This document shows positions 34,384-47,149 of a stretch of 64,000 bases of DNA, piece by piece (within the stretch, counting starts at the first letter, position 1; each line of letters starts with the position of its first letter). The DNA is taken from positions 10,710,595 to 10,774,594 of the forward strand of contig JANAVB010016199.1 of assembly GCA_029216955.1 (NCBI GenBank). Reading direction: 5' to 3'. The stretch comes from Iris pallida. Lineage: Eukaryota; Streptophyta; Magnoliopsida; Asparagales; Iridaceae. The position numbers and the translations under genes were made by a program. The notes beneath the pieces are model-generated. The model saw only the letters and a list, made by a program, of their open reading frames with translations, ran no database searches and had not been told where the DNA came from.

Positions 34384-34617
34384 ATATGAAGTTAGGGACT
34401 GGGTGAAGTTTAAAAGAAGTGTAAAAACTCCTGCATATGGTTGGCAAGGTGCAAAACAGAAGAGTGTAGGTTTTGTGCAGACTATTCTGGACAATGACAA
34501 TCTCATTGTTTCATTTTGTACTGGAGAGGCTCGGATTTCAACAAGTGACATTCTCAAAGTCATACCCTTGAATAGGGGATGGCATGTGCAACTAAAGACA
34601 AATGTTAGGGAGCCAAG
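34384..34617 (+). pseudogene. KEG: KEG ubiquitin ligase fragment, exon b
   Basis: The frame reads YEVRDWVKFKRSV, TPAYGWQGAKQKSVGFVQ, DNDNLIVSFCTGEARI and KVIPLNRGWHVQLK, ending REPR at a donor (AAG/GTATGA at 34617/34618). This is one HERC2-like repeat of KEG followed by the start of the next. The acceptor is not canonical: the base before the exon is preceded by ATC, not AG, so the fragment may be mis-spliced or dead. The next expected repeats are absent; 34618-35296 is intron-like with no recognised exon, and contains a duplicated TTTTGCAGGTATACTTGT acceptor-like motif near 35204 and 35250. Confidence 0.78.
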
Positions 34618-35296
34618 GTATGAGCAGAAACAAGTTTTATTTGGATTCAATATGCAGTCTATGTCATGCATGAGGATGGACTTTTATAAATTCTTTATCT
34701 TAGAAACTGACGATCCATCTCATGCCGTAATATTGTCAACTAAATTAAGCAGTCAGAGTTGTATATATTGTATGGGAACTACCAATAGTAAGTCAAACGA
34801 CTTCTGTTGAGTAATGGCCCTTCGTAATGGAATTGAGTTATCATGATTATTATCAAATGTCTCATAAAATCTATAATAAATTGTTAGTTTTTAGTAGTCG
34901 AGATTTCTTAATTGAGATCAGTTATCATGCTTATTATCAAACTGAGAAGGCCACGGTCCTTTTTACATTGTTAATCAGCCATATGCACAGAACTTGTGAT
35001 TACTTCTTGAGCTTCATCATCAAACTTCAAAAGCACTATTGAGTGGCAGCAAGTGGAAAAGAGAAGATAGGAGATGTTTGGTCAAAGAGGAGGTAAACTT
35101 AACTCAGGGACAAACGGGTTTTATTGGAGAAGGCTCGGATGATGATTTCTTATTTATTTAATTAGGCAAATTTTTTTTGTCTAACTATATATTGTTTCAT
35201 TTTGCAGGTATACTTGTATAAGAAGCTATCACTTGTAAACAAGATATATTTTGCAGGTATACTTGTGTGAGAAACCATGCTAGACTGACATCGGAC
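34618..35296 (+). other. Intron-like CACTA interior left of E2
   Basis: AT-rich sequence without a recognised exon. It ends at the CCTGA (35297-35301) that was duplicated when E2 inserted. The two near-identical acceptor-like blocks noted with KEG exon b lie here. Confidence 0.5.
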
Positions 35297-36170
35297 CCTG
35301 ATGTCACGACCCGCACCCACTGTGAGGGTACGAGAACGTAACAACGCCCAGCCTACGCCGCAGTGTCGGTGGTAGAACGCTGTCCTAGGTCAACATACAT
35401 CTAACAATATCTATCTAAACAGTTTATACTCCCCGAATGGGGGTGACATAGCAGTAATAAACTCAATCACAACTAAGGAAGAGATAGCACGATATAAAAT
35501 AGAACTCGAGGAAATAAATAGATGAAAAGTAGTCTAAGATAATCCCAGCAAATATCCAGAAGTACATGGTCTCAGATACAGAATGAAAGAATATATACAA
35601 CTCTGAACTCCAAATATAGTCTAGCTAAAACATGTCTCATGACTACATAAAAGAAGATAAACCTAACTAATCTAGACTAGGTAATCGGGGTGATATCCTC
35701 AGCTAGAGCTGGGTCCTCCTGAGGGTCCAGCTCATAGGTGTCATCTAAGGCTGCCCGTAGTAAGTATCCAGACCAGCCTCCTCCTCATCCTCTGTAATAT
35801 TTTCAACAGGTCCAGTCAGGACAGGAGCGAGCACAATACATCTCATGCAGTTCATATCATGTCAGGAAATATAAAGCAGGCAATAGAGTAAGATACATGA
35901 AACGCTGTAAAAAGATGTACATGAAAACAGGAGAGATATTTAATAACTGGAAATATATACATAATAAGTAAGAACTGTAAGTGACTAGTAATTTAGAGTA
36001 CGAGATGGCATGTAATTGGCTTAGGTTGTACATGATAAAACATGGAAGTAACAGAGTGTACATGATGGGTAAATCACATGACCATTTATACTCACCCTTA
36101 CCCACAATCAATACACAAGGATCTATTCAAGTTACGTTACGGACATAATATTTTGGTTACACAGGGAAAC

Positions 36171-36260
36171 ACATGAGGAAACATGAACGTACATGAGAGC
36201 ACATGAAAGTACATGAGCGTACATGAAAGAACATGAGAGAACATGAGTGTACATGAGTAA
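36171..36260. repeat. ACATGA array with exact 10-bp period
   Basis: Nine consecutive 10-bp units of the form ACATGARNNN without indels. The 3-4 nt spacer varies while the hexamer is kept. The partner array in the other LTR is at 43382-43471, with one unit mutated to GCATATAAAA. Confidence 0.92.
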
Positions 36261-36905
36261 CGCAAAAGCAAGGAATACATGATGTACATGAAACACATGT
36301 CATAAAGTATCCAATGCGCCCGCTAAGGGGGATAACATTCCAAGAAGAGATCCATATAGTACCAATCCGTGATGATAACGTGACAACATCAAGTAAAAGT
36401 AATCTAGAGCGAGAATATAAATCATGACAAGTATGAAACAATCAGAGAATGTACTCGCCTGGTATCTGAGTGTCCAATATGAAAGTACTGTCCGAGGAGT
36501 GGTGTCTGTCTCCTAATCAGAACAGCACAAGTCACAACAAGTCCAAAATGGTATAATGAAGTCCTACTATGCATTCTACATGATTCTAGGTCAATCTAGG
36601 CCAAAGTCAACTCTTGGTCAACTCTGGTCAACCCTAAAAGTCAAACTAGGTCAACAAGGTCTAACCAAGTCTAAACTAGGCTATCTAGTCTACACTAGAC
36701 CACATTAGCCTATGCTACACAAGTCAACCAACAACACCCTTCCTAGTTTACATCTAGGCCTACACATAACACATGTATATATATTACATATATATAGTGA
36801 ACACACAAGTGTATATATATGAGACATATACACATACTTGTATAACCTATTCATCCAAGTAGGTATCCATACTAGATACCCAAAAGATACACAACCCTAA
36901 TACAT

Positions 36906-36906
<1 letters not shown>

Positions 36907-36966
<60 letters not shown>
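36907..36966. repeat. (TA)n microsatellite in E2 3' LTR
   Basis: A TA run of about 60 bp. The partner in the other LTR is shorter (44123-44152). Confidence 0.95.
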
Positions 36967-36974
<8 letters not shown>

Positions 36975-38639
36975 GCTCAACATACATATATATATATATA
37001 TAGGCAACATTTCATATATTAAATATGTATACCTATCACATACATAAACTTAACTTTATGAAGACTAGGAATTTATATAGAGAGAATGATGGAGAGGGTG
37101 CATTTGTGTGTGCAACATGTGACAGGAATTGGATTAGGTGGCATGTGATTTGTGTGTATAGGAAATTGTGTGTGTGTGTGGTAAAATAATGTGCAGGAAT
37201 TACCAAAAAAACAGTAAAAGAGAGAGAGAGCAATGTGTGTCATGTGAGTGCACAGTGTGACAGTGAATGAAGTGTAACAAGGAAAACAGTGAGCATACAT
37301 AGTGTGTGAAATGTGTATATAAAATTTGGCATACATGACAGCAATGTGTAAGACTAGATGGATCAAAACTGGGAAAAAATAGTGTAACCCTGTCCACTGT
37401 TTTGACATCAAACCTATCCCAATCTCAGGTTTGACAATGATAAATGCCTCAATTGTGTGGGTATGTGATTTAATACATGAACTCAATCAAGATAACCCAC
37501 AAATCAAGTTACAAAATCTCAGGTTATTACATATTACCTAATCAGAATTTCATGTGTAGCATATATGTGTATAGGATGTTAACAGTGTGCTAAAATGGAC
37601 TGTGTGTGTGAGCACAAATGTATGTGTGTTCACATAAGGGTGTGTCAAGTGAGGATTAATGTGAGAGTGTAGTGACAGGATATGAGGAGCCTGTGACAGT
37701 GAGCTAACAATATATAGGGCAATAGGAAAAATAGGGAGGGAATCCAGTGCAGGCCTGTAAACCTGTGAAACAGTGTCATGTGTCAAATGAGAAATCTGTG
37801 AATGCTTCCCAGGTTACAGAAATCAGTGAATTACAGTGAAAAAAATAGGAAGGGAAACATTCATTTAAATCTCAGTTTTTAACCCATAGATTATATATAA
37901 CAAAACAATCTCAAAATTAGTTTTAACTTATAACTAATCACAGGTTTATTCATTTCTCAGGTTTGCATAAGGAAGCTCAGGTTCTACAAACAAGTAAATC
38001 TCAGATTAAATATGTTATCACATTCTCAGTTTTCTTTCAAGCCCCATCCTCAGTCACAGGTTTCAATTCTCTTCAATTCAACTCAAACTAAGTTAACATT
38101 TTATTGCAAATATCAGTTAACATATCAATTATCTAAATGAACCTATCATTAATCTCATTCAGTTATCCAAAACACCCAAAGAAAACTCAGTTTTTACATA
38201 TTAAATCTCAGGAAAAACCTGTCAACTATTCATTCTCAGGTTTTTGTGTAGTTGATAGTTTATACATATTGAATTGAACTCAGACTGAACATTGACTAAT
38301 TACTCAGGCTTTTCCTTAGTAAAACTCAGTTTTCTTTGTCAAGGAAAGGGAATACACATTCCCAGTTTTCATTCATTCACAGGAATTGAGTTTAGAACCT
38401 AACTCCTCAATTGAAATCCATATTACAAACCCCAACATGCATACATATGAACCTAACTATGTACACTCATAACTCAGACATGTTAATCATGTTTTAACAT
38501 CATAATTAACATTAATTATCAATTTAAATCATCAATTACAAACTCTAAAAAAAAACAGGACTGAACACCATAGTATCAGTGTTCAAAACTCAACACCACA
38601 ACCCAAATTCGAAATGCAAAACCACATCCAAAGCCAAAT

Positions 38640-39340
38640 TAACTTCTACAGAGTGTCTCCCACATATAGCCGTGTCATGTGGGGGTGATCTCGTGTCCAA
38701 ACTGTGGACACGAAGTGTCCACTTTACAAAAATAGGAAGTATCAGAGAACAGCCCAGTTAATCCTCGTGCATGCGTGCACCTAGCTCTAGGACACGACAC
38801 AGGTGTCCACGTGTCTCGTGGTCACGTGTACAGGTTCACCTAGGGTTAGGGTATATGTCCAACACCCTGATACATGTCCACGTGTCATATAGAAAGGACA
38901 CGAGACGCGTATCAGAGACCTAAAATATGCATTCAGACCACATCGTGTACGCGGTCGAGTGTCTCGTGTTCACGACACAGGACACGACTCACCACGTGCT
39001 CGTGTCCATGTGTACGCCAAGTGATGGGCTACACGCTCGTGTCACCACGAGGTATCCATGTGGCGTGTCCGTGCGACACTATACGCTCGAAGTTGGCTCT
39101 GTGCGTGTGTGCACAGTGCAGTATAAAATTGGTACGATCATGATTTCGTGTCTGACTCGACACGACGTGTCGTAAAACTCGAGGGGGGGTCTGACAATGA
39201 TGGCCCCCACCTCTGTGTCAAATTACACGTGTCCACGTGTCCTGTGTAGGAAGGAATAGAGGTCGGGTAGCAGGGGACAGAACTGGACTCAGTTCCAGCG
39301 TGTTCGTGTCCCTCGTGTGGATACGACACAGCACAAAATA
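38640..39340. repeat. GACACG/CGTGTC-dense stretch in E2 3' LTR
   Basis: Many copies of GACACG, CGTGTC and ACGTGTC in both orientations, CpG-rich against an AT-rich background. ACGTGTC/ACGTG contains the G-box/ABRE core. It lies downstream of the LTR TATA box in the sense of transcription. The same kind of stretch occurs in E2's other LTR (45840-46198, 51132-51470) and in the solo LTR (47150-48150). Confidence 0.65.
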
Positions 39341-39840
39341 CCTAAGTGTCAACACAAACATTCAAAAGGGATCCTAGATCTACAATCCTATTCAAAATGA
39401 TTTCGAAAATAACACAAAAAGTCTCTTTGTGGCATTTCGACAAACAGTTAAGGGACAGGTCTGACACATGTCCAAACGGACACGAAACTTATGAAACTCG
39501 ACACAAAATCAATGCAAACACTTAGGGGACTCCTAGGGCTTCCTAAATATGTAAAGAAATTGGAATTTCATTAAGGAATGAGGAAGTTACCTATACTTGA
39601 ACTTTCAAGAAAAACCCCCTTCTCTAGAGCTCTTCTCCTTGATGTCCCAATCCAACAAATCCACAACAAACTGAAATAAAACTTCAATAACAGCAAGAAT
39701 AGGTGTATTAAAACCTAATGGAAGAGATTTGAATGAAAAAGGAAATGGGATGGAGTTCTAGGGATTAAATGATGTAGGAACAAACCTTTCCTTCTAGACT
39801 TGAGTTTTCCTAAGAAAGAGGCAACCCTAAACTAAGAGAG

Positions 39841-39848
39841 TATTTATA
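39841..39848 (-). promoter_or_regulatory. TATA box of E2 LTR
   Basis: Minus-strand TATAAATA within CACCCTATAAATACTCTC, repeated in the other LTR at 51966-51973. It lies about 600 bp from the LTR start, so transcription would begin near 39810 (3' LTR) or 51935 (5' LTR), leaving a very long transcribed LTR portion. Confidence 0.6.
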
Positions 39849-40439
39849 GGGTGGTGTTCCCAAGGAGGATATGGTGGCTGGCTACTTAAGTCTAGGGCTA
39901 GGGTTTTGGAAATTGTCTTGGGCTTTGGGCCAAACTACAAGGCTTTGAGTTAAATGATTAACCAAAGGCTCTAAATCATAAGCCATGACTTATGACTTTC
40001 TAAATCCTAGTGCTAACTAGAGTCTAATGACCAACCCAAAGATTAGCTTAGGTTAGACTAGAGTCATATAACCTAACCAAGTCCATACTAACTAGGGTTA
40101 GCTTCTAGGTTGGTCTACAAGGGTCAAACTAGTCAAAGTCAACCTAGTCCAAACAATTCTAAAATAATTCCTAAAAATTCCCATAAATTCCAATAAATTC
40201 TAATAAATTTAAATAATAATTAATAATTCCAAATAATTCTTAAAATTACAAAAATGACTAAAATACCCCTCAATCTGGAAATGAACACTAGCAAGACACC
40301 AAATTATAAGTCATGAATTTAAATAGTTTAAAAATAATTAAAAATCACTAAAAATTATAACATAAAATAAATACCATTAAATAATAATTATAATTACAAA
40401 ATTTCAAAATTACCCTCTTCTGGAAAACTGGATGTTACA

Positions 40440-40830
40440 ATCCTACCCACCTTATAAAAATTTTATCCTCGAAATTAAAATGGTAGTAGTCCTTCTAGGT
40501 CAAACACCCCACAATCAGAGTCTCAAACATATCGTCAGATAATCATATGCGTCTGTCCAAAACCATGATTCTCAGAATCCCTGTCATGCCAGTGAGCAAG
40601 GCTACGATAATTACAGAGTCCTCAACTATGGTACATACCTCTAGAACTATGGTATTTAAAATTTTCGCATTGTCGCGCGCTTGGCAGCGAAAACCTTAAA
40701 TTCCCACACCCGAGAAATACGTCCATAATCCGACTATATGTCCTCACTATGCCTGCTAGCATGACCCTAGAGGATTCTAAAATCTCATAATCGAGGCGAC
40801 CTAGCCCATACAATTTATCTCAGAAGAAAA
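40440..40830 (-). other. E2 internal tail with polypurine-type block
   Basis: Next to the LTR the minus strand reads TTTCGAGGATAAAATTTTT then ATAAGGTGGGTAGGAT. The rest shows no coding sequence I recognise. Confidence 0.6.
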
Positions 40831-42272
40831 TTAAATTATAATGAAACACCAGATCAAACTTATCAACAATGAGGAGACAGATAGGAATAGATAGAACTGA
40901 ATTTCAAGATAGGTATAATGAGATAAGGTAGAAATAGAATCGAGAAGATCAGAACCTGCAAGCACCCCTCCTACTGCCTGAGCATCCTCAAGTGTCATGG
41001 CGTAAGCTCGTCCTTGCTGGCCTCTCCTTGCCTGCTGCTGATGCTGTACGAACCTCTGTTGCTGAGTCTGCAATGATGGTCCTCTCTGTTATCCTGCCGG
41101 AGCCCTAGCTCTTGCTCCCTGAGCTGTCCGTCCCGCAGACTTGGGACACTCTCTCAACAGATGATCTGATGATCTGCAGAGTAGGCACTTGCCTAGCCTC
41201 AGCCGACACTCACCCCAATCGTGTCCTGGTTTCTTACAGAAGGGGCAGAAGATAATATGTTGCTGTCTCTGCTGCTGCTGTTGTCTCTGCTGGAACGGCT
41301 GCGGCTGGAACTGCCTCGGCTGCTGGTGCTGAAGGTGAGGCCTCTTGGCCTGGCCTCCGTTGCTGCTGCCCCCAACTGGGTCTCGCCCCCTCTTGAGCCT
41401 AAGCTCAAGATCATCCTCTGCCAATAAGGCTCCCGTCAAGATCTCCTCGAATGTGGCATCCCGGTTGCCCTTGGTCAAGGACTTGACCTCCTTGACTAGA
41501 CCCTTCTGAAACCTCTGGGCCTTTGCCGTCTCGCTCAGACCCTCTACGAACCTCCCGAGGCGGCCAAACTCCCCCGCATACTCCTCCACTGAAAGACTCC
41601 CCTGGACTAGGCTCTCGAACTGCGTCTCCAAGGCTCTGAGTGCTGAATCTGGGAAGTTTTTTTCTTGAAGAAGCCTTTGAACTGCTCCCAAGTCTGCCCA
41701 GCTACCCCCACCCTGGGGTTTGACTGATACCAGGTGCGAGCAAGATCTCGCATCCGACTAGTTGCGGTCTCGATCTGAAGATCTGCTGGTATCCTGGCCA
41801 GGCGGAAGATCTCCTCTATATGCTCGATCCACTCGTCAGCGTATATAATCCCCTCCGTCCCCAGGAAGTCTCTGGGACTCATCTTCTGAAATTGCTCGAT
41901 CCCCGGTGTCTTCGGTTGTTGCACCACTGGTCGAGCTGCGGCTGTCGTGACGGCCAACTCCATGCCTCTGTCCTGTCGAGCCTGCTGTCGGTCCATGACC
42001 TGCTAGAAATACGCGAACATCTGAGTTGCATCCACGTATCCTGGAGGCGGCTGCTGGAAGGAATCCTCTGGAATGACCGGGTCCTGCCTCCGATCTGGTG
42101 GAGGCATACCCCCTGCTACTGGTGGAGGGGCTCCTCCGATCGTAGCTGAAATGTCTACCCCAGATGGCATGAGTGGGGCTGCGGTACCAGGGGCTAGCTG
42201 CTGGGTATGAGAGGTGGCAGTCCTCCCATCGATGTCCCCCTGGCCCTGGCAAGGTGATCCTATCTCAACCAT
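40831..42272 (-). pseudogene. E2 gag (only gene of the element), broken
   Basis: The minus strand starts MVEIGSPCQG and has a Pro-rich N-terminus, then a TAG near 42000-42002 before QVMDRQQARQD. The gag domain follows: FLGTEGIIYADEWIEHIEE, ARTWYQSNPRVG and WEQFKGFF, a one-base frameshift near 41650, then FPDSALRALETQFESL and VEEYAGEFGRLGRF. Two CCHC knuckles follow (CPFCKKPGHDWGEC and CLLCRSSDHLLREC, about 41150-41250). A stop at 41089 precedes QGRAYAMTLEDA, the usual lead into protease, but the protease active site never appears. It is related in sequence to the E3 gag. Confidence 0.88.
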
Positions 42273-42512
42273 CCTGGAGACAGATCAAGAGAAACAATTG
42301 CTGAGAACGAGTCGAAATAGCAAAGGAGGACAGTTATATTCAAAGGAAAACAATATCAGCAAGAACTGAGATGGTATGAATTAGATAAGAGTTTTTCCTA
42401 ATGTGATTGAGTACCTCAAAAAATATATCCTAATCCTACTGCAGGCTGTAGTGATACTCTAGTTCGAATACCACTGCATAAACTCGACCTGCATGGGCCA
42501 CGACTAAAAATG
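42273..42512 (-). other. E2 leader with conserved 16-nt block
   Basis: Plus-strand GACCTGCATGGGCCAC at 42486-42501, eleven bases from the 5' LTR end, as in E1 and E3. No canonical initiator-Met primer site is present; TGGTATTCGAAC near 42460 is only a partial match. Confidence 0.55.
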
Positions 42513-42887
42513 TGTCACGACCCGCACCCACTGTGAGGGTACGAGAACGTAACAATGCCCAGCCTACGCCGCAGTATCGGCGGTAGAACGTTGTCCTATG
42601 TCAACATACATCTAACAATATCTATCTAAACAGTTTATACTCCCCGAATGGGGGTGACATAGCAGTAATAAACTCAATCACAACTAAGGAAGAGATAGCA
42701 CGATATGAAATAGAACTCGAGGAAATAAATAGATAAAAAGTAGTCTAAGATAATCCCATCAAATATCCAGAAGTACATGGTCTCAGATACAGAATGAAAG
42801 AATATATACAACTCTGAACTCCAAATATAGTCTAGCTAAAACATGTCTCATGACTACATAAAAGAAGATAAACCTAACTAATCTAGA

Positions 42888-43058
42888 CTAGGCAATCGGA
42901 GTGATATCCTCAGCTAGAGCTGGGTCCTCCTGAGGGTCCAGCTCATAGGTGTCATCTAAGGCTGCCCCGTAGTAAGTATCCAGACCAGCCTCCTCCTCGT
43001 CCTCTGTAATATTTTCAACAGGTCCAGTCAGGACAGGAGCGAGCACAATACATCTCAT
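42888..43058 (-). other. LTR-encoded acidic ORF of 56 aa (E2)
   Basis: The ATG at 43056-43058 opens MRCIVLAPVLTGPVENITED, continuing through an acidic stretch with YYGAALDDTYELDPQEDPAL to a stop at 42888-42890. It is intact here and frameshifted in the 3' LTR. The solo LTR (50652-50771) has a related but diverged frame beginning VPVLIGPVENIT, and E1's LTR ORF has a similar YGAAL-acidic end. All lie near the 3' end of the LTR in sense orientation. The TATTACAG just before the acidic part could also be a splice acceptor. Function unknown. Confidence 0.4.
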
Positions 43059-43381
43059 GCAGTTCATATCATGTCAGAAAATATAAAGCAGGCAATAGAG
43101 TAAGATACATGAAACGCTGTAAAAAGATGTACATGAAAACAGGAGAGATATTTGATAACTGAAAATATATACATGATAAGTAAGAACTGTAAGTGACTAG
43201 TGATTTAGAGTACGAGATGGCATGTAATTGGCTTAGGTTGTACATGATAAAACATGGAAGTAACAGAGTGTACATGATGGGTAAATCATATGACCATTTA
43301 TACTCACCCCTACCCACAATCAATACACAAGGATCTATTCAAGTTACGTTATGGACATGATGTTTTGGTTACACAGAAAAA

Positions 43382-43471
43382 CACATGAGGAAACATGAAC
43401 GTACATGAGAGCATATAAAAGTACATGAGCGCACATGAAAGAACATGAGAGAACATGAGTGTACATGAGTA
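43382..43471. repeat. ACATGA array with 10-bp period (E2 5' LTR copy)
   Basis: Partner of 36171-36260, with one decayed unit. The 10-bp spacing is kept without indels. Confidence 0.88.
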
Positions 43472-44119
43472 ACGCAAGAGCAAGGAATACATGATGTACA
43501 TGAAACACATGTCATAAAGTATCCGATGCGCCCGCTAAGGGGGATAACATTCCAAGAAGAGATCCATATAGTACCAATCCGTGATGATAACGTGACAGCA
43601 TCAAGTAAAAGTAATCTAGAGCGAAAATATAAATCGTGACAAGTATGAAACGATCAGAGAATGTACTCGCCTGGTATCTGAGTGTCCGATATGAAGGTAC
43701 TGTCCGAGGAGTGGTGTATGTCTCCAAATCAGAACAGCACAAGTCACAACCAGTCCAAAATGGTATAATGAAGTCCTACTATGCATTCTACATGATTCTA
43801 GGTCAATCTAGGCCAAAGTCAACTCTTGGTCAACTCTTGTCAACCCTAGAAGTCAAACTAGCTCAACAAGGTCTAACCAAGTCTAAACTAGGCTATCTAG
43901 TCTACACTAGACCACATTAGCCTATACTACACAAGTCAACCAACAACACCCTCCCTAGTTTACATCTAGGCCTACACATAACACATGTATACATATATTA
44001 CATATATATAGTGAACACACAAGTGTATATATATGAGACATATACACATACTTGTATAACCTATTCATCCAAGTAGGTATCCATACTAGATACCCAAAAG
44101 ATACACAACCCTAATACAT

Positions 44120-44155
<36 letters not shown>

Positions 44156-46786
44156 CTCAACATACATATATATATATAGGCAACATTTCATATATTAAAT
44201 ATGTATACCTATCACATACATAAACTTAACTTTATGAAGACTAGGAATTTATATAGAGAGAATGAGGGAGAGGGTGCATTTGTGTGTGCAACATGTGACA
44301 GGAATTGGATTAGGTGGCATGTGATTTGTGTTGTGATTTGTGTGTATAGGAAATTGTGTGTGTGTGTGGTAAAACAATGTGCAAGAATTACCAAAAAAAA
44401 TAGTAAAAGAGAGAGAGAGCAGTGTGTGTCATGTGGGTGCACAGTGTGACAGTGAATGAAGTGTAACAAGGAAAACAGTGAGCATACATAGTGTGTGAAA
44501 TGTGTATATAAAATTTGGCATACATGACAGCAATGTGTAAGACTAGATGGATCAAAACTGGGAAAAAATAGTGTAACCCTGTCCACTGTTTTGACATCAA
44601 ACCTATCCCAATCTCAGGTTTGACAATGATAAATGCCTCAATTGTGTGGGTATGTGATTTAATACATGAACTCAATCAAGATAACCCACAAATCAAGTTA
44701 CAAAATCTCAGGTTATTACATATTACCTAATCAGAATTTCATTTGTAGCTTATATGTGTATAGGATGTTAACAGTGTGCTAAAATGGACTATGTGTATGA
44801 GCACAAGTGTATGTGTGTTCACATGAGGGTGTGTCAAGTGAGGATTAATGTGAGAGTGTAGTGACAGGATGTGAGGAGCCTGTGACAGTGAGCTAACAAT
44901 ATATGGGGCAATAGGAAAAACAGGGAAGGAATCCAGTGTAGGCCTATAAACCTGTGAAACAGTGTCATGTATCAAATGAGAAATCTGTGAATGCTTCCTA
45001 GGTTACAGAAATCAGTGAATTACAGTAAAAAAAATAGGAAGGGAAACATTCATTTAAATCTCAGTTTTTAACCCATAGATTATATATAACAAAACAAGCT
45101 CAAAATTAGTTTTAACTTATAACTAATCACAGGTTTATTCATTTCTCAGGTTTGCATAAGGAAGCTCAGGTTCTACAAACAAGTAAATCTCAGATTAAAC
45201 ATGTTATCACATTTTTAGTTTTCTTTCAAACCCCATCCTCAGTCACAGGTTTTAATTCTCTTCAATTCAACTCAAACTAAGTTAACATTTCATTGCAAAT
45301 ATCAGCTAACATATCAATTATCTAAATGAACCTATCATTAATCTCATTCAGTTATCCAAAACACCCAAAGAAAACTCAGTTTTTACATATTAAATCTCAG
45401 AAAAAACCTGTCAACTATTCATTCTCAGGTTTTTGTGTAGTTGATAGTTCATACATATTGAATTGGACTCAGACTGAACATTGAATAATTACTCAGGCTT
45501 TTCCTTAGTAAAACTCAGTTTTCTTTGTCAAGGAAAGGGAATACACATTCCCAGTTTTCATTCATTCACAGGAATTGAGTTTAGAACCTAACTCCTCAAT
45601 TGAAATCCATATTACAAACCCCAACATGCATACATATGAACCTAACTATGTACACTCATAACTCAGACATGTTAATCATGTTTTAACATCATAATTAACA
45701 TTAATTATCAATTTAAATCATCAATTACAAACTCTGGAAAAAAAAGGACTGAACACCATAGTATCAGTGTTCAAAACTCAACACCACAATCCAAATTCGA
45801 AATACAAAACTACATCCAAAGCCAAATTAACTTCTACAGAGTGTCTCCCACATATAGCCGTGTCATATGGGGATGATTTCGTGTCCAAACAGTGGACACA
45901 AAGTGTCCAATTTACAAAAATAGGAAGTATCAGAGAACAGCCCAGTTAATCCTCGTGCACGCGTGCACCTAGCTCTAGGACACGACACAGGTGTCCTCGT
46001 ATCTCGTGGTCACGTGTACAGGTTCACCTAGGGTTAGGGTACGTGTCCAACACCCTGATACGTGTCCACGTGTCGTGTAGAAAGGACACGAGACGTGTAT
46101 CAGAGACCTAAAACGTGCATTCAGACCGCATCGTACACGCGGTCGAGTATCTCGTGTTCACGACACAGGACACGACTCACCACGTGCTCATGTCCATGTG
46201 TAACACCCAGTTTTCTGAAATTGGGGTATTTTTGAAAATTTATTATTTTTATTATTTATTAATGGTATTTTAGTCATGATATGATTTTTGGTGATTTTAG
46301 TTAATTTAAAACTATTTTTCTAAGTCACGACTTATGACTTTGTGATTTTACTAGTATAACCCTAGTGTAAACCCTAGAGATTTCATAACCTAGAGACTAC
46401 CATGACCATGTAAGCCTAACCAAGTGATTAGGATACCATTTTAGCACTTTTTAGCCTAAAGGGTATTTTGGTAATTTTCTAGGATTTATTAGAATTTATT
46501 TGGTTTTATGTAATTTATTATTCTTTAATTAGTTGATTAGTGCCATGATTAGTCCCTAACCTAGTTTACCCTAATCTAGAGATTAGTCACTAACCTAGGA
46601 GGCTAATGTTAGATATTAGCTTTATGTGTAAATATCTAGGTTTGATAATATCTAGATATTTTACTTTTAGATATTTCCTAGAAACCTAAATATCTATCTA
46701 CTTGGTCCAAGACTTAGAAGCTAAGTTTGCTAGGTGGAAGAACCCTAAAATATCTACCCATGGCAGCCCAACCCTACCCCCTTCCA

Positions 46787-46793
46787 TATAAAC
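46787..46793 (+). promoter_or_regulatory. TATA box of solo LTR
   Basis: CCATATAAACACACC lies about 590 bp into the LTR, the same relative place as the E2 TATA box. A C/T-rich leader follows, then TCATAG/GTAAATA near 47036, which could be a splice donor. Confidence 0.5.
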
Positions 46794-47149
46794 ACACCCC
46801 CCTTCATTCAAGCCTCATTTACATACACCTAAAACCTAGTTTTTTCCTACAACTTCACACCCTCACCATTCAATCAATTTAGCTCCAAATTGAGCCTAGT
46901 TTCTTGCATTAGACTCCCCTACACTAGAGGATACCAATTGTGGCTTGCTAGCAAGGATTTGTGAAGCTTTGGACATTAGGAGTTGAAGGAGGATTTCATT
47001 CAAATAGGCCTATTATTGAGGATTTTGCACTCATAGGTAAATATCCCCAAACCTAGTTAATATTGTGTTTTCTCTTCATAATTGCATGCATATAGGTATA
47101 CCCTAACTGTGGGTCAAGTTTGGTAGGAAATAGGTTTGGTTTGGTGTTC

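Larger units (their letters stand above)
35302..40439 (-). mobile_element. E2 3' LTR
   Basis: From TGTCACGACCCGCACCC to GATGTTACA. It contains an acidic ORF broken by a missing C (near 35750), a 10-bp-phased ACATGA array, a GTCAA cluster (36590-36740), (TA)n, a GACACG-rich stretch and the TATA box. The matching LTR is 42513-52564. Confidence 0.92.

Noticed and set aside
36171..36260. CRISPR-like array (short repeats with regular spacers)
   Set aside because: The repeat is only 6 bp with 4-bp spacers in a plant retrotransposon LTR; no cas genes.
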